DNA of 38,841 nt from contig JAJXTL010000010.1 of the NCBI GenBank assembly GCA_021783855.1, forward strand, positions 1-38,841. The letters are read 5' to 3'. Made by a program: the position numbers and the translations under genes. Each line of letters starts with the position of its first letter. Within the stretch, counting starts at the first letter, position 1. Below are positions 25,064 through 34,044 of the stretch, one piece after another. This DNA is from Pseudomonadota bacterium. Lineage in GTDB: Bacteria; Pseudomonadota; Gammaproteobacteria; Burkholderiales; Gallionellaceae. Under the pieces are notes generated by a model. The model ran no database searches. It was not told where the DNA came from and was given only the letters and a program-made list of their open reading frames with translations.

Positions 25064-27271
25064 ATGCACAGTTTTCCACCTCTAATTACTGAAATTAGCA
25101 TTGATGAAGCCGAAATTGCACAGCGACAGGCATTTTTGTCGTTTGACGAACGGGATGCCGCTTTGCTCAAAGGCGTGCACGCTATGCTGGATGCGAAACG
25201 CGATCATTTAACCGAAATTTTCTATGAACACCTGTCGCTGTTTCCCGAGCTTCGCCCGCTGCTGGGCGACGAAGCACAGCTGGCTCGTCTGAAACAGGCT
25301 CAAACAGCCTATTTCAGCCAGCTCACAACGGGTTGTTATGACTTGGCCTACGTAGAAAACCGTTTGCATATCGGCGTGGTACATCAACGTGTCGGATTGA
25401 CGCCAAAGTGGTACATGAGCGCATATTGCAAATACCTGAACGAGGTCATGCCTCTGGTAGCCGAACACTATAGCGACAAACCGGCACTGGGACAGGATGT
25501 ATGCCGTGCGCTGCTGAAGGTCATTTTTTTCGATATGGGTCTCGCGCTGGAGACTTATTTTCACGCCGAACAGAAAGCACTGCTGCTGGCGCGCAACTAT
25601 ACCGAACAGATCGTCAGCAACATGCCCATCGGCTTCATCGTGCTGGACGCGTCAGGCAAAATTCGTCTGGCCAACAATGCCGTGCTGCGCATGTTCAGCC
25701 TGGCCCAAAACGAAGCATGGCAAGGCAAGACGCCGGGTGAATTTCTCGATGTCACGGCACTGGATGAAAGAATCACTGAGGTGCTGAAAAGCGGAGTGCA
25801 TTGCAGCGATTTCGGGTTTGAACGTGAAAATGAAGACGGCACCCACGCCTATCTTGCCGATATAACGCAGGCCCGGATAGGTGAAGAAAACCTGGTGCTG
25901 TTCATGGTGCAGGATATCACCGTGCGCAAACAGTCCGAGGAAGAAATTCACCGTCTGGCTTTTTACGACTTGCTCACAAAACTGCCCAATCGCCGTTTAT
26001 TGCATGAGCGCCTGTTGCAAAGCATGTCCATCAGCGCACGCACTGGAAAATACGGCGCAGTGATGTTCATCGACCTGGATAATTTCAAGACCCTCAACGA
26101 TACGCAGGGGCATGATGTCGGCGATCTGCTGCTCAAAGAAGTCGCAAAGCGCCTGATGCGCAATGTGCGCGAAGGCGACACGGTCGCCCGCCTGGGCGGC
26201 GACGAATTCGTGGTAGCCCTCGAATCATTGAGCAGCATAAGCCAGGAGGCGGCAAATCAGTCAGAAAAGATAGCCGAAAAGATACGTGCCGCATTAAGCC
26301 TGCCCTACCGGCTTAACAGCATCGAGCACTTCAGTTCGCCCAGCATCGGCGTCAGTCTGTTTCGCGGACATCAGAACAGCCTTGATGAAGTGCTGAAACA
26401 GGCCGATCTTGCCATGTATCACTCCAAGGCTGCCGGTCGCAACCTGGTATCTTTCTTCGATCCGGAGATGCAGGCCGCCATGGAGCAGCGGGCCGAACTG
26501 GAAAAAGACCTGCGTGCTTCGCTGCGCCTGCATCAATTGATGCTGTATTACCAGATGCAGGTGGACGACTCAGGCCGCATCGTCGGGGCTGAAGCGTTGA
26601 TACGCTGGCAACATCCGCAACGGGGGATGGTGTTGCCCGCTCAATTCATTCCGCTGGCGGAAGAAATCGGCATGATTCTTCCCATCGGCGACTGGGTAAT
26701 CGAACAAGCGTGTGCACAGCTGAAGAGCTGGGAAATGAATCCTGTTATGCGCAATGTTCGAATTTCCGTCAATGTCAGTCCGAGACAATTGAGCCATCCC
26801 TACTTTGTCGAACAGGTGAAGGATGCTATCGAACAAACCGGCATTCGCCCTTCACAACTCAAACTGGAGCTGACCGAGAGCTTTATCCTGAAGGACATGC
26901 AGGATGCCATCGAAAAAATGCAGGAACTGCGCGGAATCGGCATTCGCTTCGCCATGGATGATTTCGGCACGGGATATTCTTCGTTGTCCCACCTCAAATG
27001 CCTGCCGCTGGAGCAACTCAAGATTGACCAGTCATTTGTACGCGACATCGCCCGTGACAAAAACAGCCGCGTCATGGTACGCACCATCATCAGTATCGCC
27101 AGCAACTTCGGTCTGGAAGTGGTGGCCGAAGGGGTAGAGACAGATGACCAGTTCGCCTTTCTTCGTCAGTACGGCTGCAACAAATTCCAGGGCTACCTGT
27201 TCGGTAAAGCGGTTCCTGTACGGGAATTTGAGCGCTTGTGCCGACTACAACAGTCCGTGAAGATTGAGTAG
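25064..27271 (+). CDS. Globin-coupled PAS-GGDEF-EAL cyclic di-GMP enzyme
   Basis: A 735-residue cytoplasmic sensor. Residues about 20-170 form a globin-coupled sensor domain with predicted proximal His107 (IGVVHQRVGLTPKWY), likely binding heme and O2. A PAS domain follows (about 178-290). The diguanylate cyclase domain (about 296-465) keeps GGDEF (378-382) and an I-site R369-x-x-D372. The phosphodiesterase domain (about 482-725) keeps EAL (510-512), ELTES, DDFGTGYSS and EGVET. Both halves look catalytically intact, so oxygen could switch the balance. It lies between nif genes and the chemoreceptor; its own promoter shows no NifA site. No clear Shine-Dalgarno at the ATG. Confidence 0.93.
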   Translation: MHSFPPLITEISIDEAEIAQRQAFLSFDERDAALLKGVHAMLDAKRDHLTEIFYEHLSLFPELRPLLGDEAQLARLKQAQTAYFSQLTTGCYDLAYVENRLHIGVVHQRVGLTPKWYMSAYCKYLNEVMPLVAEHYSDKPALGQDVCRALLKVIFFDMGLALETYFHAEQKALLLARNYTEQIVSNMPIGFIVLDASGKIRLANNAVLRMFSLAQNEAWQGKTPGEFLDVTALDERITEVLKSGVHCSDFGFERENEDGTHAYLADITQARIGEENLVLFMVQDITVRKQSEEEIHRLAFYDLLTKLPNRRLLHERLLQSMSISARTGKYGAVMFIDLDNFKTLNDTQGHDVGDLLLKEVAKRLMRNVREGDTVARLGGDEFVVALESLSSISQEAANQSEKIAEKIRAALSLPYRLNSIEHFSSPSIGVSLFRGHQNSLDEVLKQADLAMYHSKAAGRNLVSFFDPEMQAAMEQRAELEKDLRASLRLHQLMLYYQMQVDDSGRIVGAEALIRWQHPQRGMVLPAQFIPLAEEIGMILPIGDWVIEQACAQLKSWEMNPVMRNVRISVNVSPRQLSHPYFVEQVKDAIEQTGIRPSQLKLELTESFILKDMQDAIEKMQELRGIGIRFAMDDFGTGYSSLSHLKCLPLEQLKIDQSFVRDIARDKNSRVMVRTIISIASNFGLEVVAEGVETDDQFAFLRQYGCNKFQGYLFGKAVPVREFERLCRLQQSVKIE
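27237..27252 (+). promoter_or_regulatory. Candidate NifA site upstream of the chemoreceptor
   Basis: TGT-GCCGACTACA-ACA fits TGT-N10-ACA and ends 99 bp before the sigma54 box at 27352. It lies inside the last codons of the GGDEF-EAL gene, so it may be a chance match. Confidence 0.45.
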
Positions 27272-27351
27272 TTGTCTGTCATGCACTGTATGGGTGCGCA
27301 GTGTGATCAAAAAATATCGATAACAATATGATTAATAAGGTGTTTATATTG

Positions 27352-27367
27352 TGGCATTGATATTGCT
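27352..27367 (+). promoter_or_regulatory. Sigma54 promoter of the chemoreceptor gene
   Basis: TGGCATTGATATTGCT matches the -24/-12 consensus TGGCACG-N4-TTGCW with GG and GC spaced by 10 bp. It starts 84 bp before the receptor ATG. Either NifA or a flagellar/other enhancer protein could drive it. Confidence 0.82.
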
Positions 27368-27435
27368 TTATATGTCGTACCAGGAGCTTGAAGGGGTGCT
27401 CAGCAGTCCGCACATAATATTTAGAGAAAGCAGAT

Positions 27436-29094
27436 ATGCAGAATAAACATGCACACGTGACGCAAAGGGAAGTGCCCTTTCCAAATAACACGGTGTTGAT
27501 CACCAGGACCGATACGCGTGGCATCATTACCTATAGCAACGATGCGTTCGTGGAGCTCTCGGGTTATTCGCGGGCCGAATTAATCGGCAAGAGCCACAAC
27601 ATCGTGCGTCACCCGGATATGCCGCCGCAGGCGTTTAAATGGCTTTGGGATACGTTAAAAGCCGAGCGTCCCTGGCGCGGCATGGTGAAGAACCGCTGCA
27701 AGAGCGGCGACCACTATTGGGTGCGCGCAACTGTGGCCCCTGTCATCGAAGGCAGCAGGATCATCGGCTATGTGTCGGTGCGCAAAGCGCCCACGCGCAA
27801 TCAGGTGGCAGAGGCTGAAACGCTGTACCGCGAACTGAACCAGAGCGGAGCAGCCGTGGTGGCTAAGTACGAGCGGTTCAAGTTCCGCCACTGGTCGGTC
27901 AAAAACAAGCTGCAACTCATGATCCAGACGACATTGTTGGTCATCTTGAGCGGCGTGCAGTATTACCTTATCGATAAGCTGCCCAAAGTGGCCGACCTGG
28001 AAGCGGAATTTCTGATCGCTCAGGCGGCTTTGCAGGTGTTCCTGTTTTTCTTCATCGGGTTTTGCGTAGACAGCTTCGTGTTAAAACCGCTTGCGGAAGT
28101 CAGGGAGAATTTCAAGCACATCATGGAAGGTAATCTGGATACCGAGCTCGACGTGGCGGGTGGTGATGAGATGGGTGAGCTGTTCAGCGAACTACAGACC
28201 ATGCAGGTATTCATGCGCACCATGGTGGACGAGATTGTTACTCCAGTGGGTTACATCCACGGGAGCATCAAAGATGTGGGAGGCAGGGTGAGCGGCGTGG
28301 CGGAAAATGCGGTTACCGAGCAAGGCCACATTCAGACCATTGCATCGAACATGGAAGAGTTCAGTCAGTCCGTTGCGGAAGTAGCGCACATGGCGGCTGA
28401 TTCGTTGCAAAACGCCAAAGCCATGCAGGATATTGTCGAGATAAACAATCGCAACATGGAACTGAGTATTTCTGCAACCGGCAAAGTGGCGCATACCGTG
28501 GACAGGTCGAGTAGGGCCATCAGCGATCTGGGCGTGTCCATCCAGAAGATCGGCAGCATCGCCAATACCATCAAGGAAATCGCCGAACAAACCAATCTGC
28601 TGGCACTGAATGCGGCGATTGAGGCGGCGCGTGCCGGCGAGCAAGGGAGAGGCTTTGCCGTCGTGGCGGATGAGGTGCGCAAGCTGGCTGAGCGTACCGC
28701 AGCCAGTACCAAGGACATCGCCGCCACCATCAACGAAATCACGGCTATTTCGGATGCTGCGGTGAGTTCGATGCACAGTGCGGTAGGCGAGGTTGAGACG
28801 GGCATCACATTGATCCGCAAGAATGGTGAAGGATTGCAGGACATCATGGGTGCGGCAGTTAATGTGGCGCAACTCATCGAAAGAATCGCAAAGGCATCGA
28901 ATGGGCAGGCAGTCGCCAGCGAAGGGGTGGCGCAAAGTCTGGAGCACATTTCCAGTCTGGTGGATAACAATGTGCAGTCTGTGCAGGATGCCAGAGCCGC
29001 GACTGGCGAACTGGCAAAATCTGCCGATGAGTTGAGTAAAGCGGGGTATCCTTTGACCAAATGTGCTCAGAAAACGCAGCAGGCAGCGAAGTGA
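27436..29094 (+). CDS. Aer-like PAS chemoreceptor (aerotaxis/energy taxis)
   Basis: A 552-residue methyl-accepting chemotaxis protein. The N-terminal PAS domain (about 15-120: [41 protein letters not shown]-type loop) is that of Aer receptors, which bind FAD and sense redox or oxygen. Two membrane segments (about 159-179 and 195-216) with almost no periplasmic loop follow, then a HAMP-like region. The signalling hairpin reads [20 protein letters not shown], then [20 protein letters not shown], near 380-425. It passes signals to CheW/CheA. ATG at 27436 lies behind a sigma54 promoter. Placed between nif and rnf, so likely steers cells to oxygen levels compatible with nitrogenase (inference). 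Confidence 0.93.
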   Translation: MQNKHAHVTQREVPFPNNTVLITRTDTRGIITYSNDAFVELSGYSRAELIGKSHNIVRHPDMPPQAFKWLWDTLKAERPWRGMVKNRCKSGDHYWVRATVAPVIEGSRIIGYVSVRKAPTRNQVAEAETLYRELNQSGAAVVAKYERFKFRHWSVKNKLQLMIQTTLLVILSGVQYYLIDKLPKVADLEAEFLIAQAALQVFLFFFIGFCVDSFVLKPLAEVRENFKHIMEGNLDTELDVAGGDEMGELFSELQTMQVFMRTMVDEIVTPVGYIHGSIKDVGGRVSGVAENAVTEQGHIQTIASNMEEFSQSVAEVAHMAADSLQNAKAMQDIVEINNRNMELSISATGKVAHTVDRSSRAISDLGVSIQKIGSIANTIKEIAEQTNLLALNAAIEAARAGEQGRGFAVVADEVRKLAERTAASTKDIAATINEITAISDAAVSSMHSAVGEVETGITLIRKNGEGLQDIMGAAVNVAQLIERIAKASNGQAVASEGVAQSLEHISSLVDNNVQSVQDARAATGELAKSADELSKAGYPLTKCAQKTQQAAK

Positions 29095-29480
29095 CGTATT
29101 TTTACTCATCGACCCGGCATTGCCGTCGTTAAGCCGGATGCAAAAATCTGCTCGGCATGTGGCGCTTTTCAAAATAAGCTGCAAAGCGAATCAAATATAC
29201 TTCAAGTATTTGATTATTTGTAATAAATTTATAAGCCTCAGCGGATAATGCGAAGACTTAACTCGTAAAAGACTAAGTCGGCCAGCTTTCCGATCCAGCA
29301 CAACTGCGTCAGCGCGTGCAATCCAATATCTTCATCGCTTACCAACCCCGGCTGCGTCAGTTGCGCCGCATTGACATCAATATCTTGACAATCAGTATGA
29401 TTGTTTATCGGGTTAAAGTCCGGTCAATATCCGTACCCGGTGTTTGTTGCTGCATTTCAGCATTGCAAAGACCGGCCTTT
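29095..29480. other. Gene-free stretch after the chemoreceptor
   Basis: No gene, RNA or convincing terminator is recognised. Short open frames (for example 29316-29501) lack ribosome binding sites and domain similarity. The rnf promoter elements begin at 29481. Confidence 0.6.
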
Positions 29481-29496
29481 TGTCGCATTTGCTACA
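29481..29496 (+). promoter_or_regulatory. NifA upstream activator sequence of rnfA
   Basis: TGT-CGCATTTGCT-ACA is an exact TGT-N10-ACA site, 106 bp before the -24 box. It shares ATTTGCTACAT with the nifE site. Confidence 0.9.
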
Positions 29497-29560
29497 TTTA
29501 GTGTTTTATCTGACAAGATGATGACAAGGATTTTTGCACCTTAATGCCGCATCAATACGG

Positions 29561-29573
29561 CAATTGCTTGATT
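29561..29573 (-). promoter_or_regulatory. IHF site in the rnf promoter
   Basis: CAATTGCTTGATT is the reverse of WATCAANNNNTTR with every specified position matched. It lies between the NifA site and the sigma54 promoter, as at many nif promoters. Confidence 0.65.
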
Positions 29574-29602
29574 TTGTGTGCGTCTGTTCATGTTTGAATT
29601 TC

Positions 29603-29618
29603 TGGCACGAGGTTTGCG
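29603..29618 (+). promoter_or_regulatory. Sigma54 promoter of the rnf operon
   Basis: TGGCACGAGGTTTGCG matches TGGCACG-N4-TTGCW except the last base, the strongest such element in the window. Transcription should start near 29629, about 14 nt before rnfA. Confidence 0.93.
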
Positions 29619-29642
29619 AGTTGTAAGGCCAGGAGACAGTAA

Positions 29643-30227
29643 ATGATGAGCGAATACCTATTGATAATGTTATCTACCGCCCTGGTCAATAACGTGGTGC
29701 TGGTGAAATTTTTGGGACTCTGCCCGTTTATGGGGATATCCAAGAAAATGGATACAGCGCTGAGCATGGGACTGGCTACCACTTTCGTGATTACTTTTAC
29801 CACGGCAGGTTCCTGGTTGCTGGAACACTGGCTGCTGATGCCGCTGGGCATTCAGTACCTGCGTATTTTGACTTACATCCTGGTGATCGCCGCGGTGGTG
29901 CAGTTTACCGAAATGGTGATACGTAAAGTGAGCCCGCCGCTGTATCAGGTGTTGGGTATCTATTTGCCGCTGATCACCACCAACTGCGCAGTGCTTGGAC
30001 TCCCGCTGCTTAATGTGCAGGAAAAGAGCAATTTCACAGTCAGCCTGATAGGCGGTTTTGGCTCTTCGGTAGGTTTTACACTGGTGCTGGTGCTGTTCGC
30101 CGGCATGCGCGAGCGCATCGCTTTGGCCAGCGTATCGCAAACTTTTGCCGGCGCACCGATCGCTTTTATCACGGCGGGTATGCTGGCGCTGGCCTTTATG
30201 GGTTTTGCCGGTCTGGTTCCGCACTAA
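29643..30227 (+). CDS. rnfA: Rnf electron transport complex subunit A
   Basis: A 194-residue integral membrane protein with six predicted helices and the conserved segments [20 protein letters not shown] and [16 protein letters not shown], each carrying a Cys that in Rnf/Nqr homologues helps bind a membrane Fe-S cluster. Rnf couples ferredoxin/NADH electron flow to the ion gradient; in diazotrophs it drives low-potential electrons to nitrogenase. ATG at 29643 after CCAGGAGACA; the adjacent ATG at 29646 is an alternative. The stop codon TAA is also the first bases of a dispersed repeat copy. Confidence 0.95.
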   Translation: MMSEYLLIMLSTALVNNVVLVKFLGLCPFMGISKKMDTALSMGLATTFVITFTTAGSWLLEHWLLMPLGIQYLRILTYILVIAAVVQFTEMVIRKVSPPLYQVLGIYLPLITTNCAVLGLPLLNVQEKSNFTVSLIGGFGSSVGFTLVLVLFAGMRERIALASVSQTFAGAPIAFITAGMLALAFMGFAGLVPH

Positions 30228-30300
30228 TGTGAAACTTGCGTAGCAATTCGTTTGTTCCCTCTCCCTCCGGGAGAGGGTTTGGGTGAGGGAGACGGGCATT
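30225..30300 (+). repeat. Dispersed boundary repeat, copy 3 (between rnfA and rnfB)
   Basis: It begins TAATGTGAAACTTGCGTAGC, overlapping the rnfA stop codon, contains CCCTCTCCCTCCGGGAGAGG followed by GTTTGGGTGAGGGAGACGGGC, and ends at the start of the terminal hairpin's left arm. The right part of the full element is missing. It separates two genes of one operon by 98 bp. Confidence 0.9.
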
Positions 30301-30325
30301 GTAATGCACGTTAAAGGAGGAAAAA

Positions 30326-30862
30326 ATGGTTGTTGCACTGACAAGCCTGACTGTTTTGGGCGCGATTCTGGGCTTGATTCTGGGGGTGGCTGCGCGTGTG
30401 TTCAGGGTGGAAGGCAATCCGCTGATTGCAGAACTCGAAGAAATACTGCCGGGTTCTCAGTGCGGTCAGTGCGGCTTCCCCGGTTGTGCGGGCGCAGCTC
30501 AGGCGCTGGCAGGCGGATTGGCGCCGGTGACCTTGTGTCCGCCCGGTGGTCGTGCGGTGGCGATGGCGCTGGCCGCCAGGCTGGGTGTGGATGCCGATGT
30601 CAGCGGTGTGCAGGATGCTGTGCCGATGATCGCCGAAGTTCGCGAAGAGTTGTGCATCGGCTGCACCCGCTGTTTCAAAGTGTGTCCGACCGACGCCATT
30701 CTGGGTGCGGCTCAGCAGATACATGCGGTGTTTCGCGAGGCCTGTACCGCCTGTGGAAAATGTGAGGAGGTGTGTCCGACCGAATCCGTCACCCTGCAGC
30801 CGATCCCGGTGACCCTGCACGGCTGGTATTGGAATAAGCCGCAGACCGTGAGTTTGTCATGA
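30326..30862 (+). CDS. rnfB: Rnf complex Fe-S subunit B
   Basis: A 178-residue Fe-S protein of the Rnf complex, probably the ferredoxin-facing subunit. An N-terminal hydrophobic anchor (about 5-25) is followed by the RnfB motif CGQCGFPGCAG with a later Cys in TLCPPGG, then two ferredoxin-type [4Fe-4S] motifs, CIGCTRCFKVCP and CTACGKCEEVCP. AAAGGAGGAAAA precedes the ATG at 30326. Its end overlaps rnfC by 4 bp. Confidence 0.95.
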   Translation: MVVALTSLTVLGAILGLILGVAARVFRVEGNPLIAELEEILPGSQCGQCGFPGCAGAAQALAGGLAPVTLCPPGGRAVAMALAARLGVDADVSGVQDAVPMIAEVREELCIGCTRCFKVCPTDAILGAAQQIHAVFREACTACGKCEEVCPTESVTLQPIPVTLHGWYWNKPQTVSLS

Positions 30863-32343
30863 AACTTTTTAAATTGCGCGGCGGCGTTCATCCGGAAAGC
30901 CGAAAGGAGATGGCTTCCGAGCGTGCAATACGTCAGATGCCTGTGCCTTCTCGACTGTTTGTTCCCTTGCAGCAACATGTGGGCGCAGCGGCTCAGCCGC
31001 AGGTGAGGGTGGGGGATCATGTGCTGAAGGGGCAACTGATCGGCGCGAGTCAGGGAAATATTTCCGCACCGGTTCATGCGCCCACGTCAGGCAGAATTTC
31101 TGCGATTGGCGATTTTATGGCAGCCCACCCTTCGGGGCTGACGGCGCCGACCATCACGATAGAGGCTGATGGGGATGACGCCTGGCTTGAAGCCGATACG
31201 CCATCCGACCCTTTCGATCTGTCGCCCGAAGAAATCGCGCAGCGGGTGGGGGCGGCCGGTATCGTAGGCTTAGGCGGGGCGACGTTTCCGTCGGCGGTGA
31301 AGCTGAATCTTTCGCGCAAGAATAAGGTGCACACGCTGATCATCAACGGGGGCGAATGCGAGCCATATATTACCTGCGATGACAGGCTGATGCGCGAGCG
31401 TGCGAGCGACATCATCGAGGGAATACGCCTCATCCGCTATGGATCGGGTGCAAGTTCTGTCTTGGTCGGCATAGAGGAAAACAAACCGGCGGCCTTATCC
31501 GCCATGCAGGCCGCGGCCGCAGGCACCGAAGTAAAAGTGGTGGCGGTACCGGCGATGTATCCGATGGGTTGGGACAAGCAGATGATCCGTGCGCTGACCG
31601 GGCGCGAGGTGCCGGCCGACGGACGTTCGGCCGACATCGGGGTGCTGGTGCATAACGTGGCGACCGCCTTCGCGGTAAGGGACGCCATTCGTTTCGGACG
31701 GCCTCTGGTATCGCGTCTGGTGACGGTCAGCGGCGGCGCGGTGGCCGATCCTGCCAATCTGATGGTGCCGATCGGCACGTTGGTCGAAGACCTGTTCAAG
31801 TCCTGCGGCGGATTTAGCAGCCAGCCCGCACGCATGGTGCTGGGCGGACCGATGATGGGTATCGAGTTGTGCAGCGCGGCGGTGCCGGTGGTCAAGGGTT
31901 CCAGCGGTGTACTGGCGCTGACCCGCAGTGAAATCGGCAGCACACAGGCCGCGCCCTGCATACGCTGTTCCAGTTGCGTGCGCGCCTGTCCGGTCGGCTT
32001 GCTGCCGCTGGAGATGGCCGCACACATCCGCGCCGGCAATTCCAGTGCTGCGGTATCTCACGGACTCAAGGATTGCATCGCCTGCGGCTGCTGTTCATTT
32101 GTCTGCCCGTCGCACATTCCGCTGGTGCACTACTTTAACTTTGCCAAGGGCGAACTGATGGAACAGGAGCGCGGCAAGCTGAAACAGGAAGCAACTAAAA
32201 AACTGGCTGATGAACGCACCGTGCGGATTCAGCGCATCGAGCGTGAACGTCAGGAGGCGAACGCTAAACGCAAGGCCGCGCGCGAGGCCAAGGAACGCGC
32301 TGCGAAACAGGCAGCCGCCCAACCCGTATCGGAGGCTGCATGA
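30859..32343 (+). CDS. rnfC: Rnf complex NADH-binding subunit C
   Basis: A 494-residue peripheral subunit. It has the RnfC N-terminal part LRGGVHPESRK, the NADH/FMN Rossmann-type region (GIVGLGGATFPSAVKLNLS, then INGGECEPYITCDDRLM), a SLBB-type segment (RLVTVSGGAVADPANLMVPI), and two [4Fe-4S] motifs, CIRCSSCVRACP and CIACGCCSFVCP. The C-terminal 60 residues are a charged Arg/Glu/Ala-rich helix likely to be coiled coil. Start overlaps rnfB (ATGA) and end overlaps rnfD. Confidence 0.95.
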   Translation: MKLFKLRGGVHPESRKEMASERAIRQMPVPSRLFVPLQQHVGAAAQPQVRVGDHVLKGQLIGASQGNISAPVHAPTSGRISAIGDFMAAHPSGLTAPTITIEADGDDAWLEADTPSDPFDLSPEEIAQRVGAAGIVGLGGATFPSAVKLNLSRKNKVHTLIINGGECEPYITCDDRLMRERASDIIEGIRLIRYGSGASSVLVGIEENKPAALSAMQAAAAGTEVKVVAVPAMYPMGWDKQMIRALTGREVPADGRSADIGVLVHNVATAFAVRDAIRFGRPLVSRLVTVSGGAVADPANLMVPIGTLVEDLFKSCGGFSSQPARMVLGGPMMGIELCSAAVPVVKGSSGVLALTRSEIGSTQAAPCIRCSSCVRACPVGLLPLEMAAHIRAGNSSAAVSHGLKDCIACGCCSFVCPSHIPLVHYFNFAKGELMEQERGKLKQEATKKLADERTVRIQRIERERQEANAKRKAAREAKERAAKQAAAQPVSEAA

Positions 32344-33416
32344 ACAAGATCGCCCATTCCCCTCACGCTCATGCGCAGGTTACGGTCAGCCGGGTAATGA
32401 TACTGGTGATGCTGGCCCTGACACCTGCCACGCTGTTTGGTTTCTGGCTGTATGGCTGGCCGGCCATCAATCTGTGGCTGGTATCTGTACTGGCAGCCGT
32501 GATGGGTGAAGCTGTTGTGCTGCGTATACAAGAGCGCGCGATACGCCCCGTGCTGATGGATGGATCGGGCATTTTGACCGCGTGGTTGCTGGTGTTGTCC
32601 CTGCCGCCCTGGGCGCCCTGGTGGATAGCGGTGGTGGGCAGTTTGTTTGCGGTGATCATTTCCAAGCAATTGTATGGCGGACTGGGGCAAAACGTATTCA
32701 ATCCGGCCATGGCGGCCCGTGTGATGTTGCTGATTTCCTTTCCGGTGGAAATGACCACATGGATCGCTCCAGCGCCGCTGGGCTCGCTCCATGCGCCGGG
32801 CTTTCTGGACGGCCTGGCGGTTACATTCGCCAGCGTTCATCTGGATGGCATGGCGAGCGCTTCCCTGCTGGGTCACGTCAAGACCGAATTTACGCGCGGG
32901 GTAGGACTGGAGCAGGCGCTCAGCGGTTACTACGCGCCGCTGGATGCGCTGATGGGAAGTCGGGCTGGCAGTCTGGGAGAAACGGCCGGCCTGTTTCTGC
33001 TGGCGGGCGGACTGTTTTTGATCGGTAAGCGCATCATCACCTGGCATGCGCCGGCAGCGATGCTGGCAGGTGTGATTGTCCCGGCGATGATATTCAGTGC
33101 GATTAATCCTGCGCATTACGCGGGGCCGCTGTATCACCTGTTGTCAGGCGGACTGATGCTGGGAGCATTCTTCATCGTCACGGATCCTGTGACATCGCCC
33201 AATACCGCCGCCGGGCAGCTCGTTTTCGGTCTGGGTTGCGGCCTGTTGACCTGGATCATCCGAACCTGGGGAGGTTACCCGGAAGGCGTGGCGTTCGCCG
33301 TGATGCTGATGAACGCGGCCACCCCTCTCATCGATCACTATGTCAAGCCGCGTATCTACGGGCGTGATCGCAAGGGAGTGTCCATTGCCGCAGAGCCGGT
33401 CAGGAAGGAGTCGTGA
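32340..33416 (+). CDS. rnfD: Rnf complex membrane subunit D
   Basis: A 358-residue polytopic protein of the RnfD/NqrB family with eight to ten membrane segments. Conserved DGSGILTAWLLVLSLPPWAP and GGLGQNVFNPAMAARVMLL are visible. The FMN-attachment region is around GHVKTEFTRGV, where the Thr is the expected covalent site. VTDPVTSPNT is another family motif. Start overlaps the end of rnfC by 4 bp. Partner of RnfG in flavin electron transfer. Confidence 0.94.
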   Translation: MNKIAHSPHAHAQVTVSRVMILVMLALTPATLFGFWLYGWPAINLWLVSVLAAVMGEAVVLRIQERAIRPVLMDGSGILTAWLLVLSLPPWAPWWIAVVGSLFAVIISKQLYGGLGQNVFNPAMAARVMLLISFPVEMTTWIAPAPLGSLHAPGFLDGLAVTFASVHLDGMASASLLGHVKTEFTRGVGLEQALSGYYAPLDALMGSRAGSLGETAGLFLLAGGLFLIGKRIITWHAPAAMLAGVIVPAMIFSAINPAHYAGPLYHLLSGGLMLGAFFIVTDPVTSPNTAAGQLVFGLGCGLLTWIIRTWGGYPEGVAFAVMLMNAATPLIDHYVKPRIYGRDRKGVSIAAEPVRKES

Positions 33417-33417
33417 A

Positions 33418-34044
33418 ATGAACTTCGAGAAGCTGCGCAAGCAATTGTATTATCAGGTGGTACTGTTGGGCGGGGTGACGCTGGTTACCACCGCGGCGCT
33501 GGCGTTTGCCAACAAGCTGACTGCACCTGACATTGCAGCCGCCCAGGCGCGCGACATGCAGCAGTCGCTGGTCCAGGTGCTGCCGGGGAAATATGACAAC
33601 GATTTGCTAAAAGATACGCTGGTGCTGAATGGCCCGAATGGTGAAGTCACCGTGTACCGGGCGCGCCGTGCAGGGCGGGTCGAGGCGGTGGTGTTCAAGG
33701 TCAGCGGCAACGGTTATGCCGGCCCGATCGATTGCATGATGGGCATAGACCGCAACGGGCATATCACGGGTGTGCGCGTGATCAAGCACAAGGAAACGCC
33801 GGGTCTGGGCGACAAGATCGAGCCTGCCAAGAGCCGCTGGATATACGCGTTCGATGATAAAAGCCTGGGCGATCCGCCTGCTGATAAATGGGCGGTCAAG
33901 AAAGATGGCGGCGTGTTCGATCAGTTCGCCGGTGCGACGATCACCCCGCGAGGGGTGGTCAAAGCGGTCAAGGGCGGCATGGAATTTTTCGATAAGCAGA
34001 AAGACAAGTTGCTGGATGAAGGTAACACGGGAGGAAAATCATGA
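33418..34044 (+). CDS. rnfG: Rnf complex flavoprotein subunit G
   Basis: A 208-residue protein with one N-terminal membrane helix (about 12-33) and a periplasmic FMN-binding domain. The covalent FMN motif appears as FAGATITPRGVVKAV, and KHKETPGLGDKIE is the other family signature. ATG at 33418 after AAGGAG, one base after the rnfD stop; the longer frame from 33340 lies within rnfD and is rejected. Overlaps rnfE by 4 bp. No covalent heme motif. Confidence 0.94.
   Translation: MNFEKLRKQLYYQVVLLGGVTLVTTAALAFANKLTAPDIAAAQARDMQQSLVQVLPGKYDNDLLKDTLVLNGPNGEVTVYRARRAGRVEAVVFKVSGNGYAGPIDCMMGIDRNGHITGVRVIKHKETPGLGDKIEPAKSRWIYAFDDKSLGDPPADKWAVKKDGGVFDQFAGATITPRGVVKAVKGGMEFFDKQKDKLLDEGNTGGKS

Noticed and set aside
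28192..29184. 330-residue minus-strand protein opposite the chemoreceptor
   Set aside because: Reverse-frame shadow of the repetitive MCP signalling domain.
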